Positions 18,825 through 27,984 of a stretch of 64,000 nt of DNA are shown here, one piece after another (position 1 is the stretch's first letter; each line of letters opens with the position of its first letter). The DNA is from Campylobacter concisus (lineage in GTDB: Bacteria; Campylobacterota; Campylobacteria; Campylobacterales; Campylobacteraceae), in assembly GCF_002092855.1 (NCBI RefSeq), contig NZ_LVLC01000012.1, positions 372,001-436,000 on the forward strand, written 5' to 3'. The position numbers were made by a program, and so were the translations under genes. The notes beneath the pieces were generated by a model that was not told where the DNA came from, made no database searches, and saw only the letters and a list, made by a program, of their open reading frames with translations.

Positions 18825-20557
18825 CTTAAATCCTTCTTACTAACCCCGCCATCTTGACAGAATTTTTTAAGGTCTTTCTCTGTTAAAATTTTACTTTTTT
18901 TAGTCCTTACATCAACCAAAGTAACACGCTCTGTACATGAGTAGCAAGGGTCAAGTGAGCAAACGATAAGCGCAGCGTCACTTATGTTATTCCCTCTAAA
19001 TTGATACCTTAGACTTGGCCAGTTGTTGTATGTTGCTGCCCTGCATCTCCAGCGATATACTTTTTGAGCGCTACCTTGCATGATCCAGTGAACGTTCTCG
19101 CCACGTGGTGCTTCATCATGACCAAGTGCAAAATTTTCAGGTTTGATCATAGTCACAGGATCGATCATGATCGGAGTTTGAGGCATTAGCTCAAAGCATT
19201 GGCGGATGATGTGGATAGAGCTTTTTAGTTCTTTATATCTAACCATCTCACGAGCAAAAACGTCGCAACCATGCTCAACTGCTACTTCAAATTCTATCTG
19301 TTTAAAAAAGTCGTATGGGTGATCGTAGCGGTTATCACGTTTAAAGCCAGAGCCTCTCATATTTGGACCAACTGGGCTAAAGTCACGTGCTATTTGGCGA
19401 TCTAGGATTCCCACACCTTTCCAGCGTCCGATTTGGCGTTTATCCTCCATAACTGCGTCCCAAATTTCTGAAATTTGAACGTCAAGTTTATTTATGATCT
19501 CGATACCTTTTTTGATCTCTTGGTTTGTCATGTCACGTCTTAAGCCGCCCATAACGACGTTACCATAAGTTTTACGTCCGCCAGTTACCAGCTGAGCTAG
19601 CTCCATAGAGTACTCACGAACCCTAAAGATGTGCATAAACGCATTATAGTTACCAGTAACCTCACAAGCTAGACCGATATTTAAAAGGTGGCTGTGAAGA
19701 CGCTCGATCTCAAGACAGATGACACGTATAGCTTGAGCTCTTAGTGGAATTTCAAGCTTGATAGCTTTTTCTGCTGCTTCAATACAAGCAATAGCGTGAG
19801 CATAACCACAAATTCCACAAACTCTCTCTGCAAGATAGCCCATTTGATCATAGTTCATTCTGTTTTCAGCTAGCTTTTCCATACCGCGGTGTTGATAAAA
19901 GAGGCGGTAGTCAGCGTCGATGATCTCATCACCATCACAGAAAAGTCTAAAGTGACCTGGCTCATCTGAAGTAATATGTAGTGGTCCAAGTGGCACATCA
20001 ACTACTGCATCACCTGTTGGGAATAAAAACTCAGAATCAGGCTCATCTCTGTGATCAACCGGATCAGGGCGGTAGCGATAATCCATCGCGTCTTTTCTAA
20101 GTGGGTGAAGTCCGTCTGGCCAGTCATCACTTAAAACTAGACGCCTTTTATCAGGCAAACCTTCGGCTACCAAACCAAACATATCATAAGCTTCTCTTTC
20201 GTACCAAACACAAGCTGGCACTAGCGGAGTAACTGATGGGAATGTCGGATCACTTCCTGGAATAAGTGTTTTAACAGTGATAAAGCACTTATCCTCAGGC
20301 GCAAAGTCGTCCGCTTCAGTCATCTTGCTACCTTCCATTGAAAGAGCATAATAAAGCGCAAAGCTGCCATTTATCTGGCGCTCGTCATTTGGTATCATCG
20401 TGCTTATAAAACCGCCAATATCATAATAAAGCGTTTTAACAGCTAGTGGAAGATCATTTCTATCAACCAAAACTGTTATTTGATCGTCTGCTTGACGAGT
20501 TACTTCTAAAATTTTTACTTTAGTTTTTAGGATTTCAACAAATTTATCGCCTCTCAT
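18821..20557 (-). CDS. hyfG: Hydrogenase-4 large NiFe subunit (NuoCD-like fusion)
   Basis: 578 residues: a NuoC-like part (about 1-170, with YEREAYDMFG) fused to a NuoD/NiFe large-subunit part. All four nickel-binding cysteines are present: RVCGICGYAHA and DPCYSCTER, so this is a true hydrogenase and not a complex I remnant. The tail after CTER (VTLVDVRTKKSK onward, about 35 residues) is the peptide expected to be removed by HycI after the arginine, as in HycE. Group 4a-type enzymes evolve H2 from formate-derived electrons; reverse working is possible. Overlaps hyfF and hyfH by four bases each. Confidence 0.95.
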   Translation of the reverse strand: MRGDKFVEILKTKVKILEVTRQADDQITVLVDRNDLPLAVKTLYYDIGGFISTMIPNDERQINGSFALYYALSMEGSKMTEADDFAPEDKCFITVKTLIPGSDPTFPSVTPLVPACVWYEREAYDMFGLVAEGLPDKRRLVLSDDWPDGLHPLRKDAMDYRYRPDPVDHRDEPDSEFLFPTGDAVVDVPLGPLHITSDEPGHFRLFCDGDEIIDADYRLFYQHRGMEKLAENRMNYDQMGYLAERVCGICGYAHAIACIEAAEKAIKLEIPLRAQAIRVICLEIERLHSHLLNIGLACEVTGNYNAFMHIFRVREYSMELAQLVTGGRKTYGNVVMGGLRRDMTNQEIKKGIEIINKLDVQISEIWDAVMEDKRQIGRWKGVGILDRQIARDFSPVGPNMRGSGFKRDNRYDHPYDFFKQIEFEVAVEHGCDVFAREMVRYKELKSSIHIIRQCFELMPQTPIMIDPVTMIKPENFALGHDEAPRGENVHWIMQGSAQKVYRWRCRAATYNNWPSLRYQFRGNNISDAALIVCSLDPCYSCTERVTLVDVRTKKSKILTEKDLKKFCQDGGVSKKDLR

Positions 20558-22035
20558 TTTAAAGCTCCCATCATTATATTAACACCGTTATCTACTAGCG
20601 TATAAAAGCTATCTACGTGCCATACGCCAAAGATTATGATAAGGGCACAAAGTGCTATAAGAGGTAAATTCTCTAACAAACTCATCTCTTTATTATGAAC
20701 AACCACACCTTTTGGCTCACCAAAGCTTGCCATATTAAAGTGTGCAAAGTCAGCTATGAAAATAACTGCAAGTGCAATAGCAAATAGCGCAACTGCGATG
20801 TATTGACCGCTTGTGATAGCTCCGACAAAGACGTTATATTCGCTAACAAATATAGCAAATGCTGGAACACCAACTAGTGAGCAAACAGCCGCGCCAAACA
20901 TTATAGTGGTGATCGGTGCGATCTTAACCATGCCGCCCATCTTACTCATATCTTTGTGGCCATAGATTCTTGCTATATTGCCTGTTGAGCAAAACGCAAG
21001 AGCTTTAGTAAAGCTGTGAGCTAAGCAGTGAAATATCGCTGCAAATAGACCAAATTTACCGCCAACACCAAGTGCAAATGCGATAACACCCATGTGAACG
21101 ATTGAGTGGTATGCAAACATTCTTTTTACGTTGTGTTGTCTGATTAGGAAAAATCCCGCTACAAAAAGAGTAATAGTTCCTGAAACGATCATTATGCCCT
21201 CAACAAAGCTAAATCCAACTGCTTGAGCTGTGATAGCGTAGTATCTTAAAAGTGCTAGCATCGCACATTTTAAAAGTACGCCTGATAGCAATGCTGAGAT
21301 AGGCGCTGGACCTTCAGCGTGAACGTCTGGTAGCCAAGTGTGAGTTGGAGCAAGACCAGCTTTTGTACCAAAACCAATTAGCGCAAATACAAAGATAAGT
21401 TTTGCTGCATCTGGGTTTAAATTTTTAGCGTTTGCCATTATGCTTGAAAATAGCATAGAAGCTTCGCCATCTCCTAGAGTGCTAAATGTAGCTGAGTATA
21501 AAAGAACAGTCGCATAAAGTGCAAATGCTAGGCCGATTGAGCAAAGAACAATGTATTTATAGCCACTCTCTGTTGATTTTTGATCTTTGTGGATAGCGAC
21601 AAGAAACACAGAAGCTAGTGTTGTAGCCTCGATAGCTGCCCACATAAACGCAACGTTGTTGCAAATAACGCTTAAAGTCATTGTAAAGATAAATACATGG
21701 CTTAGTGCGTAGTATTTTTTAAGATCACTTAAGTGGATGTGTCCATCTTCAAGCTCCCATCTCATGTAGTGGATAGAGTAAAAATTTACTATAAATCCAG
21801 TTACTGCTATAAGCACCAAGAAAACACAGCCTAAGCTATCTAAAAACAAAAATTTATCAAAACTATAAAAAGTTCCGCTACTTAAGACTTTAAGAACATT
21901 GTTAAGTAAAGCCACCGATGTCGCAGCAGAAAACAAAACGTGAAGTCCGCTTAATACCGCATAATTTTTAGGACTCAAAAACAAGACCAAAGCACCAAGG
22001 AGCGGTAAGATAAGTATTAAAGCTAAACTATCCAT
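20554..22035 (-). CDS. hyfF: Hydrogenase-4 membrane subunit F (NuoN/M-like)
   Basis: 493 residues, about 14 transmembrane helices, antiporter-type proton-conducting subunit. Family marks include the helix with conserved Lys and Gly in FALIGFGTKAGLAPTHTWLPDVHAEGPAPISALLSG, the discontinuous-helix segment, and HSIVHMGVIAFALG. It supplies the proton path linked to the hydrogenase arm. Starts 2 bp after hyfE ends and overlaps hyfG by four bases. The Hyf operon normally has a second NuoM-like gene, hyfD, between hyfC and hyfE; here it is absent. Confidence 0.92.
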   Translation of the reverse strand: MDSLALILILPLLGALVLFLSPKNYAVLSGLHVLFSAATSVALLNNVLKVLSSGTFYSFDKFLFLDSLGCVFLVLIAVTGFIVNFYSIHYMRWELEDGHIHLSDLKKYYALSHVFIFTMTLSVICNNVAFMWAAIEATTLASVFLVAIHKDQKSTESGYKYIVLCSIGLAFALYATVLLYSATFSTLGDGEASMLFSSIMANAKNLNPDAAKLIFVFALIGFGTKAGLAPTHTWLPDVHAEGPAPISALLSGVLLKCAMLALLRYYAITAQAVGFSFVEGIMIVSGTITLFVAGFFLIRQHNVKRMFAYHSIVHMGVIAFALGVGGKFGLFAAIFHCLAHSFTKALAFCSTGNIARIYGHKDMSKMGGMVKIAPITTIMFGAAVCSLVGVPAFAIFVSEYNVFVGAITSGQYIAVALFAIALAVIFIADFAHFNMASFGEPKGVVVHNKEMSLLENLPLIALCALIIIFGVWHVDSFYTLVDNGVNIMMGALK

Positions 22036-22037
22036 CT

Positions 22038-22682
22038 CTAACCCCTTAAATTTGAAGCTTTAGAAGTATCTAAACTATCATAAGCTTTATAAAATCTAAT
22101 CGCTAGAATGCTCATGATGATAACGGCAAATATCGCATCTGTTAAAATTCCAAGCTCAACTAACTCATGTGAGTTATAAGCCATTAGAGCAAGGCTTAGG
22201 TGGATACCGTTTTCAAACAAGCAGTAAGCTAGAATTTGTTTTATAAATGAGTTTCTTAGCATGAAGCCAAAAATTCCCATCATAAAGACCGTTCCAGCTG
22301 CGATTAGCATGATCTCTTCTTTAATAAGAGAGAATTTTAAAAATATAGGGTGGATACTCATTGAAAGAGCTAGAGAAAATCCCATAGCAATAACAGGACT
22401 TACAAAAAATCCACCAACTGGCTCATCTTCGCTAACTACGCCAAGTTTTTTGATAAGCCAGAATAAAATTCCTGGCACAAGCAAAACTTTGGTAAAAAAG
22501 GCAACGATCGCCCAAGTTTTGAGCTGCTCGGCGTTAAATTTCTCAGATAGCAAGAAAAATATGCTAACTAAAAGTAGTGTTTCAATCGCATAAGCGATGA
22601 TTGAGAGTTTTAAGCTTCTAAGACCAAAAACCGCAAGCGAAGTTACGATCATGCAAATGGCTAAAATATCAAGTGTTTGCAT
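22038..22682 (-). CDS. hyfE: Hydrogenase-4 membrane subunit E (NuoK-like)
   Basis: 214 residues with six or so hydrophobic helices and the HyfE-specific duplicated NuoK-like layout. The second half has the NuoK-like segment QILAYCLFENGIHLSLALMAY, with the buried glutamate used for proton transfer in complex I. It lies directly after hyfC (1 bp gap) and before hyfF (2 bp gap). The C-terminus (YDSLDTSKASNLRG) is cytoplasmic-looking. Confidence 0.9.
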   Translation of the reverse strand: MQTLDILAICMIVTSLAVFGLRSLKLSIIAYAIETLLLVSIFFLLSEKFNAEQLKTWAIVAFFTKVLLVPGILFWLIKKLGVVSEDEPVGGFFVSPVIAMGFSLALSMSIHPIFLKFSLIKEEIMLIAAGTVFMMGIFGFMLRNSFIKQILAYCLFENGIHLSLALMAYNSHELVELGILTDAIFAVIIMSILAIRFYKAYDSLDTSKASNLRG

Positions 22683-22683
22683 C

Positions 22684-23604
22684 TCACACTCCTACTACAT
22701 AAAGTGTTAGTGCAACAAACGAGATAGCAAGTGCACCAAGCGCATTTTTGCGTAAAGATGAAGTCATTTTAAAGCGTGGACCAAAGTTGTCTATAAAGAC
22801 AGCTGCCACGTAAAATACTCCAGTTTTTATCACAAAAACGATAATAGCTAAGAAAGGATTGCTAAAATTCCATGGCTCAAATATAGTTAGGAAAAGTCCG
22901 ATCATAGCAAACTGTTTTAATATAAGTGATGCTTGGACTAAACCAAGGTCGCTACCTGCATACTCGCCAAGCAAGCCCTCTTGAAGCTCTTGCTCAGCTT
23001 CAGCTACGTCAAATGGTTTTCTACCAGTCTCAACGTACATGCACCATAAAAATGCGATAGAAGCAACGGCAAAGCTTGGGATTTGATATCCAATAACACC
23101 AGTTTTTACCATCTCTTGGATCTCAATTAAATTTGATGTTTTAGCTGCAAGCATAACTACGATTAGGCACATGATCATAACTGGCTCGACATATACGCCT
23201 AGCATTTGCTCTCTACCGCCGCCTGTTGCTGCAAATGGGTTGCCGCTATCCATTGAAGCTGCACCAAATACAAATCTAAGCAATGCGCCAAGATAAAGGA
23301 TCACAAATATATCTGAATATGCTCCAAAAACAGTATCTTTGCTGTATGTTATAGGTATAGCAGCTAGTACTGCAGCTGAAGTTGCAAAAAGGAAAAATGG
23401 AGCCCATCTAAATACCCAGTGAGAGCACTCAGGCACAGTTCTTCCTCTTCTAAAGAGTTTTATAATATCGCGATATGTTTGAAAGAAATCGCTACCTTGT
23501 TTTGATTGAAGTCTAGCTCTTAGTTTTCTTGCCATACCATCAAACAAAGGAGCTACCAAAACGATAACGACTACTTGAAATATCATTAAAAGTATAGTTT
23601 GCAT
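22684..23604 (-). CDS. hyfC: Hydrogenase-4 membrane subunit C (NuoH-like)
   Basis: 306 residues, about eight helices; the membrane anchor that contacts the large and small subunits. Typical for NuoH/HyfC are KLRARLQSKQGSDFFQTYRDIIKLFRRG near the N-terminus, VETGRKPFDVAEAEQELQEGLLGEYAGSD with its acidic loop, and the ending FGPRFK. The cytoplasmic acidic loop is where complex I couples electron transfer to proton movement. 9 bp after hyfB, 1 bp before hyfE. Confidence 0.93.
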   Translation of the reverse strand: MQTILLMIFQVVVIVLVAPLFDGMARKLRARLQSKQGSDFFQTYRDIIKLFRRGRTVPECSHWVFRWAPFFLFATSAAVLAAIPITYSKDTVFGAYSDIFVILYLGALLRFVFGAASMDSGNPFAATGGGREQMLGVYVEPVMIMCLIVVMLAAKTSNLIEIQEMVKTGVIGYQIPSFAVASIAFLWCMYVETGRKPFDVAEAEQELQEGLLGEYAGSDLGLVQASLILKQFAMIGLFLTIFEPWNFSNPFLAIIVFVIKTGVFYVAAVFIDNFGPRFKMTSSLRKNALGALAISFVALTLYVVGV

Positions 23605-23613
23605 TTTCGTCTC

Positions 23614-25581
23614 CTAAACTAAAAAGTAGCCCACAGCAAGTATGGCACAAAGATAAATTAGGATATAAAGCGTATAGACATTTGTGTATCCGCTTTGAAC
23701 GATGCCTAGTTTATCGGCAAATTTCATACACCATTTAATGACTGGCTCATAAAACATTCCCCACCAGATATCTTTTGGATGGTTGTGATATTCAACCGCG
23801 TCAAAATAATTTCTAGTAACGATCTTTTTATCAGCTCTAAATAGCCATTGCATGATCTTTCTAAGATCGCCTGTAAATGGACCACCTGTCATTTGCATAC
23901 GTGAACTATATTTAAAGCCGCAAGCCCATGGATCAGTTTCGCGTGGTTTATCTCTATTTGCTTTCATAACAGCAAGGATGATAAATGGCAAAATCATAGT
24001 CGCACATAAAACTAAAGCGATAAGCGGAGTTGAGATCATACTACCTATTGGTGAAGTTACATTTATAGCACCAAGACTAGCTTTATAGTCGCTTATAGCG
24101 ATAGAATTTACAGCTTGCATAATGTAATCAACTATGTAGTTTGCGCCAAGACCAAAGCCAACGCAGCCTATCATTAGGATGATCATACCAAGAACCATGC
24201 CTATTGGACTCTCTTTAGCATTTTCCCAAATTTTTTGATCTCTTGGAGTACCTGCAAAGATAACAGCGTAAAGTTTTAAGTGCATACCAACCAAAACGCC
24301 TGTTAGCGCAAGAGCTACGACGCCAAGTGTAAATGCATATCTAACTAATGTTCCTTCCCCCATTGCACCTTGAAGCATACCTTGATATGTAAACCACTCT
24401 GAAACAAAGCCGTTTACTGGAGGCAAGGCTGCGATACCCATAATACCTATAAACATACCAAGGCTTGTCCATGGCATCTTTTTAGCAAGACCACCAAGGA
24501 TGTCCATATTTTGCGTATGAGTAGCGTGGATGACTGATCCAGCGCAAAGGAAAAGTAGACCTTTAAATATAGCGTGGTTAACTACATGGTAGCAACCTGC
24601 TAGAAAACCTACTGCTGCAAGTGTTAAATTTCCAGCTGCAACGCCGTAGATACCAGTGCCAAGACCTAGCAAAATGATGCCTATGTTCTCAACTGAGTGG
24701 TAAGCAAGCAAAGCTTTGAAGTCGTGTTGGCAAAGAGCGTATAAAACACCAAATAGTGAGCTAGCTGCACCAAGAGCGAGTATTGTAAGACCAAAATATG
24801 TGCTAAGTGGCAAGTAAAGTGTAAATTTAACTAGTGTAAATAGAGCAACTTTGATCATAACGCCTGACATAAGGGCTGAAACGTTTGATGGTGCTGCTGG
24901 GTGAGCTTGTGGAAGCCAAACGTGAAATGGCCACATACCAGCTTTACTACCAAAGCCAACCAAGAATAGTATAAATACAGCAGCAGAAGCGCCAAATGGC
25001 ATCTTAACACCCATAAATGCGCTAAATTCAAAGCTTCCTGCATAGTAAGCTGTGATAAGCAAACCACAGGTTATACAAAATGCACCGATTTGTGCGATAC
25101 CAAGATATACCATAACCGCTTTAAGTGTATTTTTACCGTCATTGACGATGATAAGAAATGATGATACAAGAGTCATAAGCTCCCATAAAACAACAAAGCA
25201 AAATACATTATCAGCGCTGATTACTAGAAGCATTGAAAGGATGAATGTGTTAAACAAACATGCAAATACGCCAATGTTTGCTTTTTTGATGTACTCATCT
25301 GCATAGCTCATACCATAAACGCTACTTGCAAATCCGATGAAAACAACGACAAAGCTAAAGAAATTTCCAAGTGGATTTAGCGCAAATTTTGGCGAATACA
25401 AAAAGCCATCCATAAGAGCAAAGCTATCGCTTACTCCCATATTTGCAACAAAGTGACACATCGCGTAAAAACAGCTTAAAGCACTTAGACCAAAACCAAC
25501 CTTTACAGCGGCCTTTGGAGCACAATAAAGCAAGATGCTAACGACGGCACTTACAAGAAATAGCATATAAACCGTAGTCAT
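23614..25581 (-). CDS. hyfB: Hydrogenase-4 membrane subunit B (NuoL-like)
   Basis: 655 residues with about 16 transmembrane helices, the largest antiporter-like subunit. Motifs include VLWELMTLVSSFLI, FGSKAGMWPFHVWLPQAHPAAPSNVSALMSG and HSVENIGIILLGLGTG, with the lysines and histidines of the proton channel. The C-terminal part, after about residue 540, contains ETDPWACGFKYSSRMQMTGGPF, the HyfB/HycC signature. It lies 1 bp downstream of hyfA and 9 bp before hyfC. Confidence 0.94.
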   Translation of the reverse strand: MTTVYMLFLVSAVVSILLYCAPKAAVKVGFGLSALSCFYAMCHFVANMGVSDSFALMDGFLYSPKFALNPLGNFFSFVVVFIGFASSVYGMSYADEYIKKANIGVFACLFNTFILSMLLVISADNVFCFVVLWELMTLVSSFLIIVNDGKNTLKAVMVYLGIAQIGAFCITCGLLITAYYAGSFEFSAFMGVKMPFGASAAVFILFLVGFGSKAGMWPFHVWLPQAHPAAPSNVSALMSGVMIKVALFTLVKFTLYLPLSTYFGLTILALGAASSLFGVLYALCQHDFKALLAYHSVENIGIILLGLGTGIYGVAAGNLTLAAVGFLAGCYHVVNHAIFKGLLFLCAGSVIHATHTQNMDILGGLAKKMPWTSLGMFIGIMGIAALPPVNGFVSEWFTYQGMLQGAMGEGTLVRYAFTLGVVALALTGVLVGMHLKLYAVIFAGTPRDQKIWENAKESPIGMVLGMIILMIGCVGFGLGANYIVDYIMQAVNSIAISDYKASLGAINVTSPIGSMISTPLIALVLCATMILPFIILAVMKANRDKPRETDPWACGFKYSSRMQMTGGPFTGDLRKIMQWLFRADKKIVTRNYFDAVEYHNHPKDIWWGMFYEPVIKWCMKFADKLGIVQSGYTNVYTLYILIYLCAILAVGYFLV

Positions 25582-25582
25582 C

Positions 25583-26152
25583 TTATGCTCCTTGTCCGTT
25601 TAAAATTTTAGTAGCAAATTTATTCGCTGCTTCATAATCTATCCTCTTGCCAAGTTTATGTTTGCCCTCTTCTGGATCAATCATAACAAGAGCACTTGTC
25701 GGGCAGACATCAACGCAAGCTGGTCCGTTCTCACGACCAAAGCACATATCGCATTTAACAGCGATATTTTTTGCGCCTGATTGTGACTCTATCTCAAGGT
25801 TGTACTTTGGCTCGACAGCATAATTTACTGAAGGCATAAGCTCTGCACTTGAGCTTATCGCACCGTAAGGACAAGCGATCGTGCACATCTTACAGCCTAT
25901 ACAAATTTCCTCGTGAAGTTCAATGCAATTATCATTAAATCGCAATGCTCCAGTTGGACACACATTCGCACAAGGGCCATCGTCACATTGTCTGCACTGA
26001 GTTGGCATAACGCCAGTAGCTTCTCTTAGCACACTTAGCCTTGCACGTGACAGCTTACCGCGTTCATAAGCGCTCTTAAAACATGCAGCCATGCAGGTCG
26101 CACATCCTATACAGCGTTTATAATCGGCAATCACAAATTTATGTTTTTTCAT
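25583..26152 (-). CDS. hyfA: Hydrogenase-4 electron-transfer subunit A (4x[4Fe-4S])
   Basis: 189 residues with four ferredoxin-type cysteine sets: CIGCATCMAACFKS, CRQCDDGPCANVCPTG, CIGCKMCTIACPYG and CDMC..ACVDVCPTS. It passes electrons between the partner dehydrogenase (formate dehydrogenase in E. coli) and HyfH. First classical gene of the operon. Its ATG overlaps the stop codon of a preceding 32-codon frame (ATGA), so its translation may be coupled to that frame; its own ribosome site is GGGAGGA four bases upstream. Confidence 0.94.
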   Translation of the reverse strand: MKKHKFVIADYKRCIGCATCMAACFKSAYERGKLSRARLSVLREATGVMPTQCRQCDDGPCANVCPTGALRFNDNCIELHEEICIGCKMCTIACPYGAISSSAELMPSVNYAVEPKYNLEIESQSGAKNIAVKCDMCFGRENGPACVDVCPTSALVMIDPEEGKHKLGKRIDYEAANKFATKILNGQGA

Positions 26153-26247
26153 AAATTCCTCCCATTAAACAAGGCTAAACTGCCCTGCTCACTTTTAAAG
26201 TGATGGTTAGTCACCAAAATAGAGATAGTTAAATTTTTATTTAACAT
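26149..26247 (-). CDS. Possible 32-residue leader/small protein overlapping hyfA
   Basis: A short frame starting ATG at 26247, with AAGGAG eight bases upstream, and ending in TGA that overlaps the hyfA ATG. The peptide starts MLNKNLTIS and ends LALFNGRNL; it has a His-His pair but no cysteines. A 7-bp-arm palindrome TCACTTT-T-AAAGTGA (26189-26203) lies inside it. Good ribosome site plus ATGA overlap with an operon gene argue that it is translated; it could be a regulatory leader, a small subunit, or chance. I recognise no family. Confidence 0.45.
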   Translation of the reverse strand: MLNKNLTISILVTNHHFKSEQGSLALFNGRNL

Positions 26248-26566
26248 CTCAAACGCTCCTTCCTAATTTTTGTAATAATTCTATAACTTACAATGAATAA
26301 ATTCCGTCATCTATCTGACAAATTTTGTATTTTTAAAATTAAATTTTTATCTTATATATTTTTAAGATTATCTATTTAATATCGACTTTTAGGTATATTT
26401 ATTTGCTAAAGGATAATATTTATTAATAAAATTTTCGTATAAAGAGTAAAAATATCTTAATTAAGTTTAAAATTACAAGTTAATTATTTAAGCTAGGGTT
26501 AATTAAATAAAACTGAAATTTAAAAATCTAAAATATAATCCGACCTTTAAATTTAAAAGGCTTTTT
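26248..26566. promoter_or_regulatory. Divergent promoter region of hyf operon and hydrolase gene
   Basis: A 319-bp AT-rich spacer without other genes. For the rightward hydrolase gene a perfect TATAAT sits at 26534-26539, 28 bases before the start codon, with AAAAGG as ribosome site. For the leftward hyf operon the best candidate -10 is TATAGAAT around 26276-26283 on the minus strand, close ahead of AAGGAG. No clear regulator site was found; the long T/A runs between fit Campylobacter promoters. Confidence 0.5.
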
Positions 26567-27652
26567 ATGGGAATTTTTATAGTTATACTTTTGCTTATTG
26601 TTGCAGTTTTTGTATTTATGAGATTTGCCCCAGTTTTTGGTGGCGTGCTAGACGCCAAGAGCCAAAAGCTCATAGAGGCTTCACCAAATTTTAACGGCAA
26701 AGTTTTTATAAATTTAGAGCCAACGATTGATATGGTAAAAAATAATCCGCAAGCATCTATGCTAAATTACATTCCGCAAGCACTTTTTCCACCAAAAGGT
26801 AAGCTACCAACTAAGCCTTTACCAAATTTAAAATTTGACGCAAATGCCTTGAAAAACGGCGAGTTTATCTGGCTCGGGCACGTTAGCCTCATCTGTAAGC
26901 TTGATGACAAAACCATCGTCACAGACCCAGTTTTGCACCGAGCGTTCCCACTACCAATTGGTGGTAAGCCCTTTGCTTACGAGCATACTATCACCGCTAG
27001 CGACTACCCAGATGTGATCGATATCGCCCTCATCTCGCACGATCACTACGATCATCTTGATCATAAAACGATCCTTGAGCTAAAGGATAGGATAGACAAA
27101 TTTCTAGTGCCACTTGGTGTCAAAGCCCACCTCGTAAAATGGGGCGTTGATGAAGACAAAATTTATGAGTTTGACTGGTTTGGTGATCTAAAAATAGGAA
27201 ATTTAAACTTCACGTTTTGTCCTTCAAGGCACTTTAGCGGGCGCACATTTAAAAGAAACACAACACTTTGGGGTGGCTGGGCGGTTGAAGAGGCTGGCTT
27301 TAGCTTTTATTTTAGCGGAGATGGCGGATACGGCAAGCATTTTAAGATGATAAATGAGAAATTTGGCGCCTTTGATCTAGTTTTTATCGAAAATGGTGCT
27401 TACGGTGATGGCTGGCCTTACGTGCATATGAAGCCAGAGGAGTCAGCGCAAGCACTAAAAGATCTTGGTGCAAAGCTTGGTGTACCGGTGCACTGGGGCA
27501 AATTTGATCTATCTTATCATGCTTGGGATGAGCCGATCAAGCGTTTTGAAAAGGTAGCGACAAAACTTGAGCTAAACTACGCAACGCCGATGATCGGAGA
27601 AGTTTTCACCGCACAAAATCAGCCTAGGAAAAAGTGGTGGGAGAAAATTTAG
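26567..27652 (+). CDS. Metallo-beta-lactamase-fold hydrolase, NAPE-PLD/UlaG-like
   Basis: 361 residues with an N-terminal membrane anchor (residues 2-22) and a periplasm-facing or cytosolic hydrolase domain. Zinc ligands: SHDHYDHLD, SRHFSGR, FSGDGGYG and the C-terminal VHWGKFDLSYHAWDEP. The order and the final HWG-F motif place it with NAPE-phospholipase D-type / YfhI-like lipid hydrolases rather than RNases or lactamases. The bacterial substrates are unknown. It is transcribed away from hyf from a clear TATAAT promoter and is followed 44 bp later by a small helical gene. Confidence 0.82.
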   Translation: MGIFIVILLLIVAVFVFMRFAPVFGGVLDAKSQKLIEASPNFNGKVFINLEPTIDMVKNNPQASMLNYIPQALFPPKGKLPTKPLPNLKFDANALKNGEFIWLGHVSLICKLDDKTIVTDPVLHRAFPLPIGGKPFAYEHTITASDYPDVIDIALISHDHYDHLDHKTILELKDRIDKFLVPLGVKAHLVKWGVDEDKIYEFDWFGDLKIGNLNFTFCPSRHFSGRTFKRNTTLWGGWAVEEAGFSFYFSGDGGYGKHFKMINEKFGAFDLVFIENGAYGDGWPYVHMKPEESAQALKDLGAKLGVPVHWGKFDLSYHAWDEPIKRFEKVATKLELNYATPMIGEVFTAQNQPRKKWWEKI

Positions 27653-27696
27653 GAATAAAATTTGCTCTAAATTTTAAAATCCAAAAGGAAATACAG

Positions 27697-27984
27697 ATGA
27701 AAATTTCTGAAAATTTAGCAAATCTAAAAAATGTCATCGATAAAGCTGCAAAAAACGACCTTGATATGAGCGCAACTGGAAACTTTTTACAAAATTTAGA
27801 AAAAGCAAATAAAGAGACTGAAAAAATTTATAAACAGCTAGAAAAAGAGCTAAAAAGCGATGCGCAAATGTTTAAACAATTTGACTTCATGCAGATGATA
27901 ACAAAGCTTCAATACGGCAACCTAAAGCCAAATGAACGTGAAAAACTGCTCAATAAAATGAGCAAGATCGCCAAGGAAATTTAA
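27697..27984 (+). CDS. Small helical hypothetical protein
   Basis: 95 residues, almost fully helical and charged (NFLQNLEKANKETEKIYKQLEKEL), with a likely coiled coil at about 28-50, no signal or membrane part. I start it at ATG 27697, which has AAAAGGAA six bases upstream; the frame is open further upstream but overlaps the hydrolase gene. Probably co-transcribed with the hydrolase. Family not recognised. Confidence 0.65.
   Translation: MKISENLANLKNVIDKAAKNDLDMSATGNFLQNLEKANKETEKIYKQLEKELKSDAQMFKQFDFMQMITKLQYGNLKPNEREKLLNKMSKIAKEI

Noticed and set aside
18821..20557. hyfG as a complex I NuoCD gene
   Set aside because: All four nickel-binding cysteines and the cleavable tail are present, and the hydrogenase maturation genes are in the operon.
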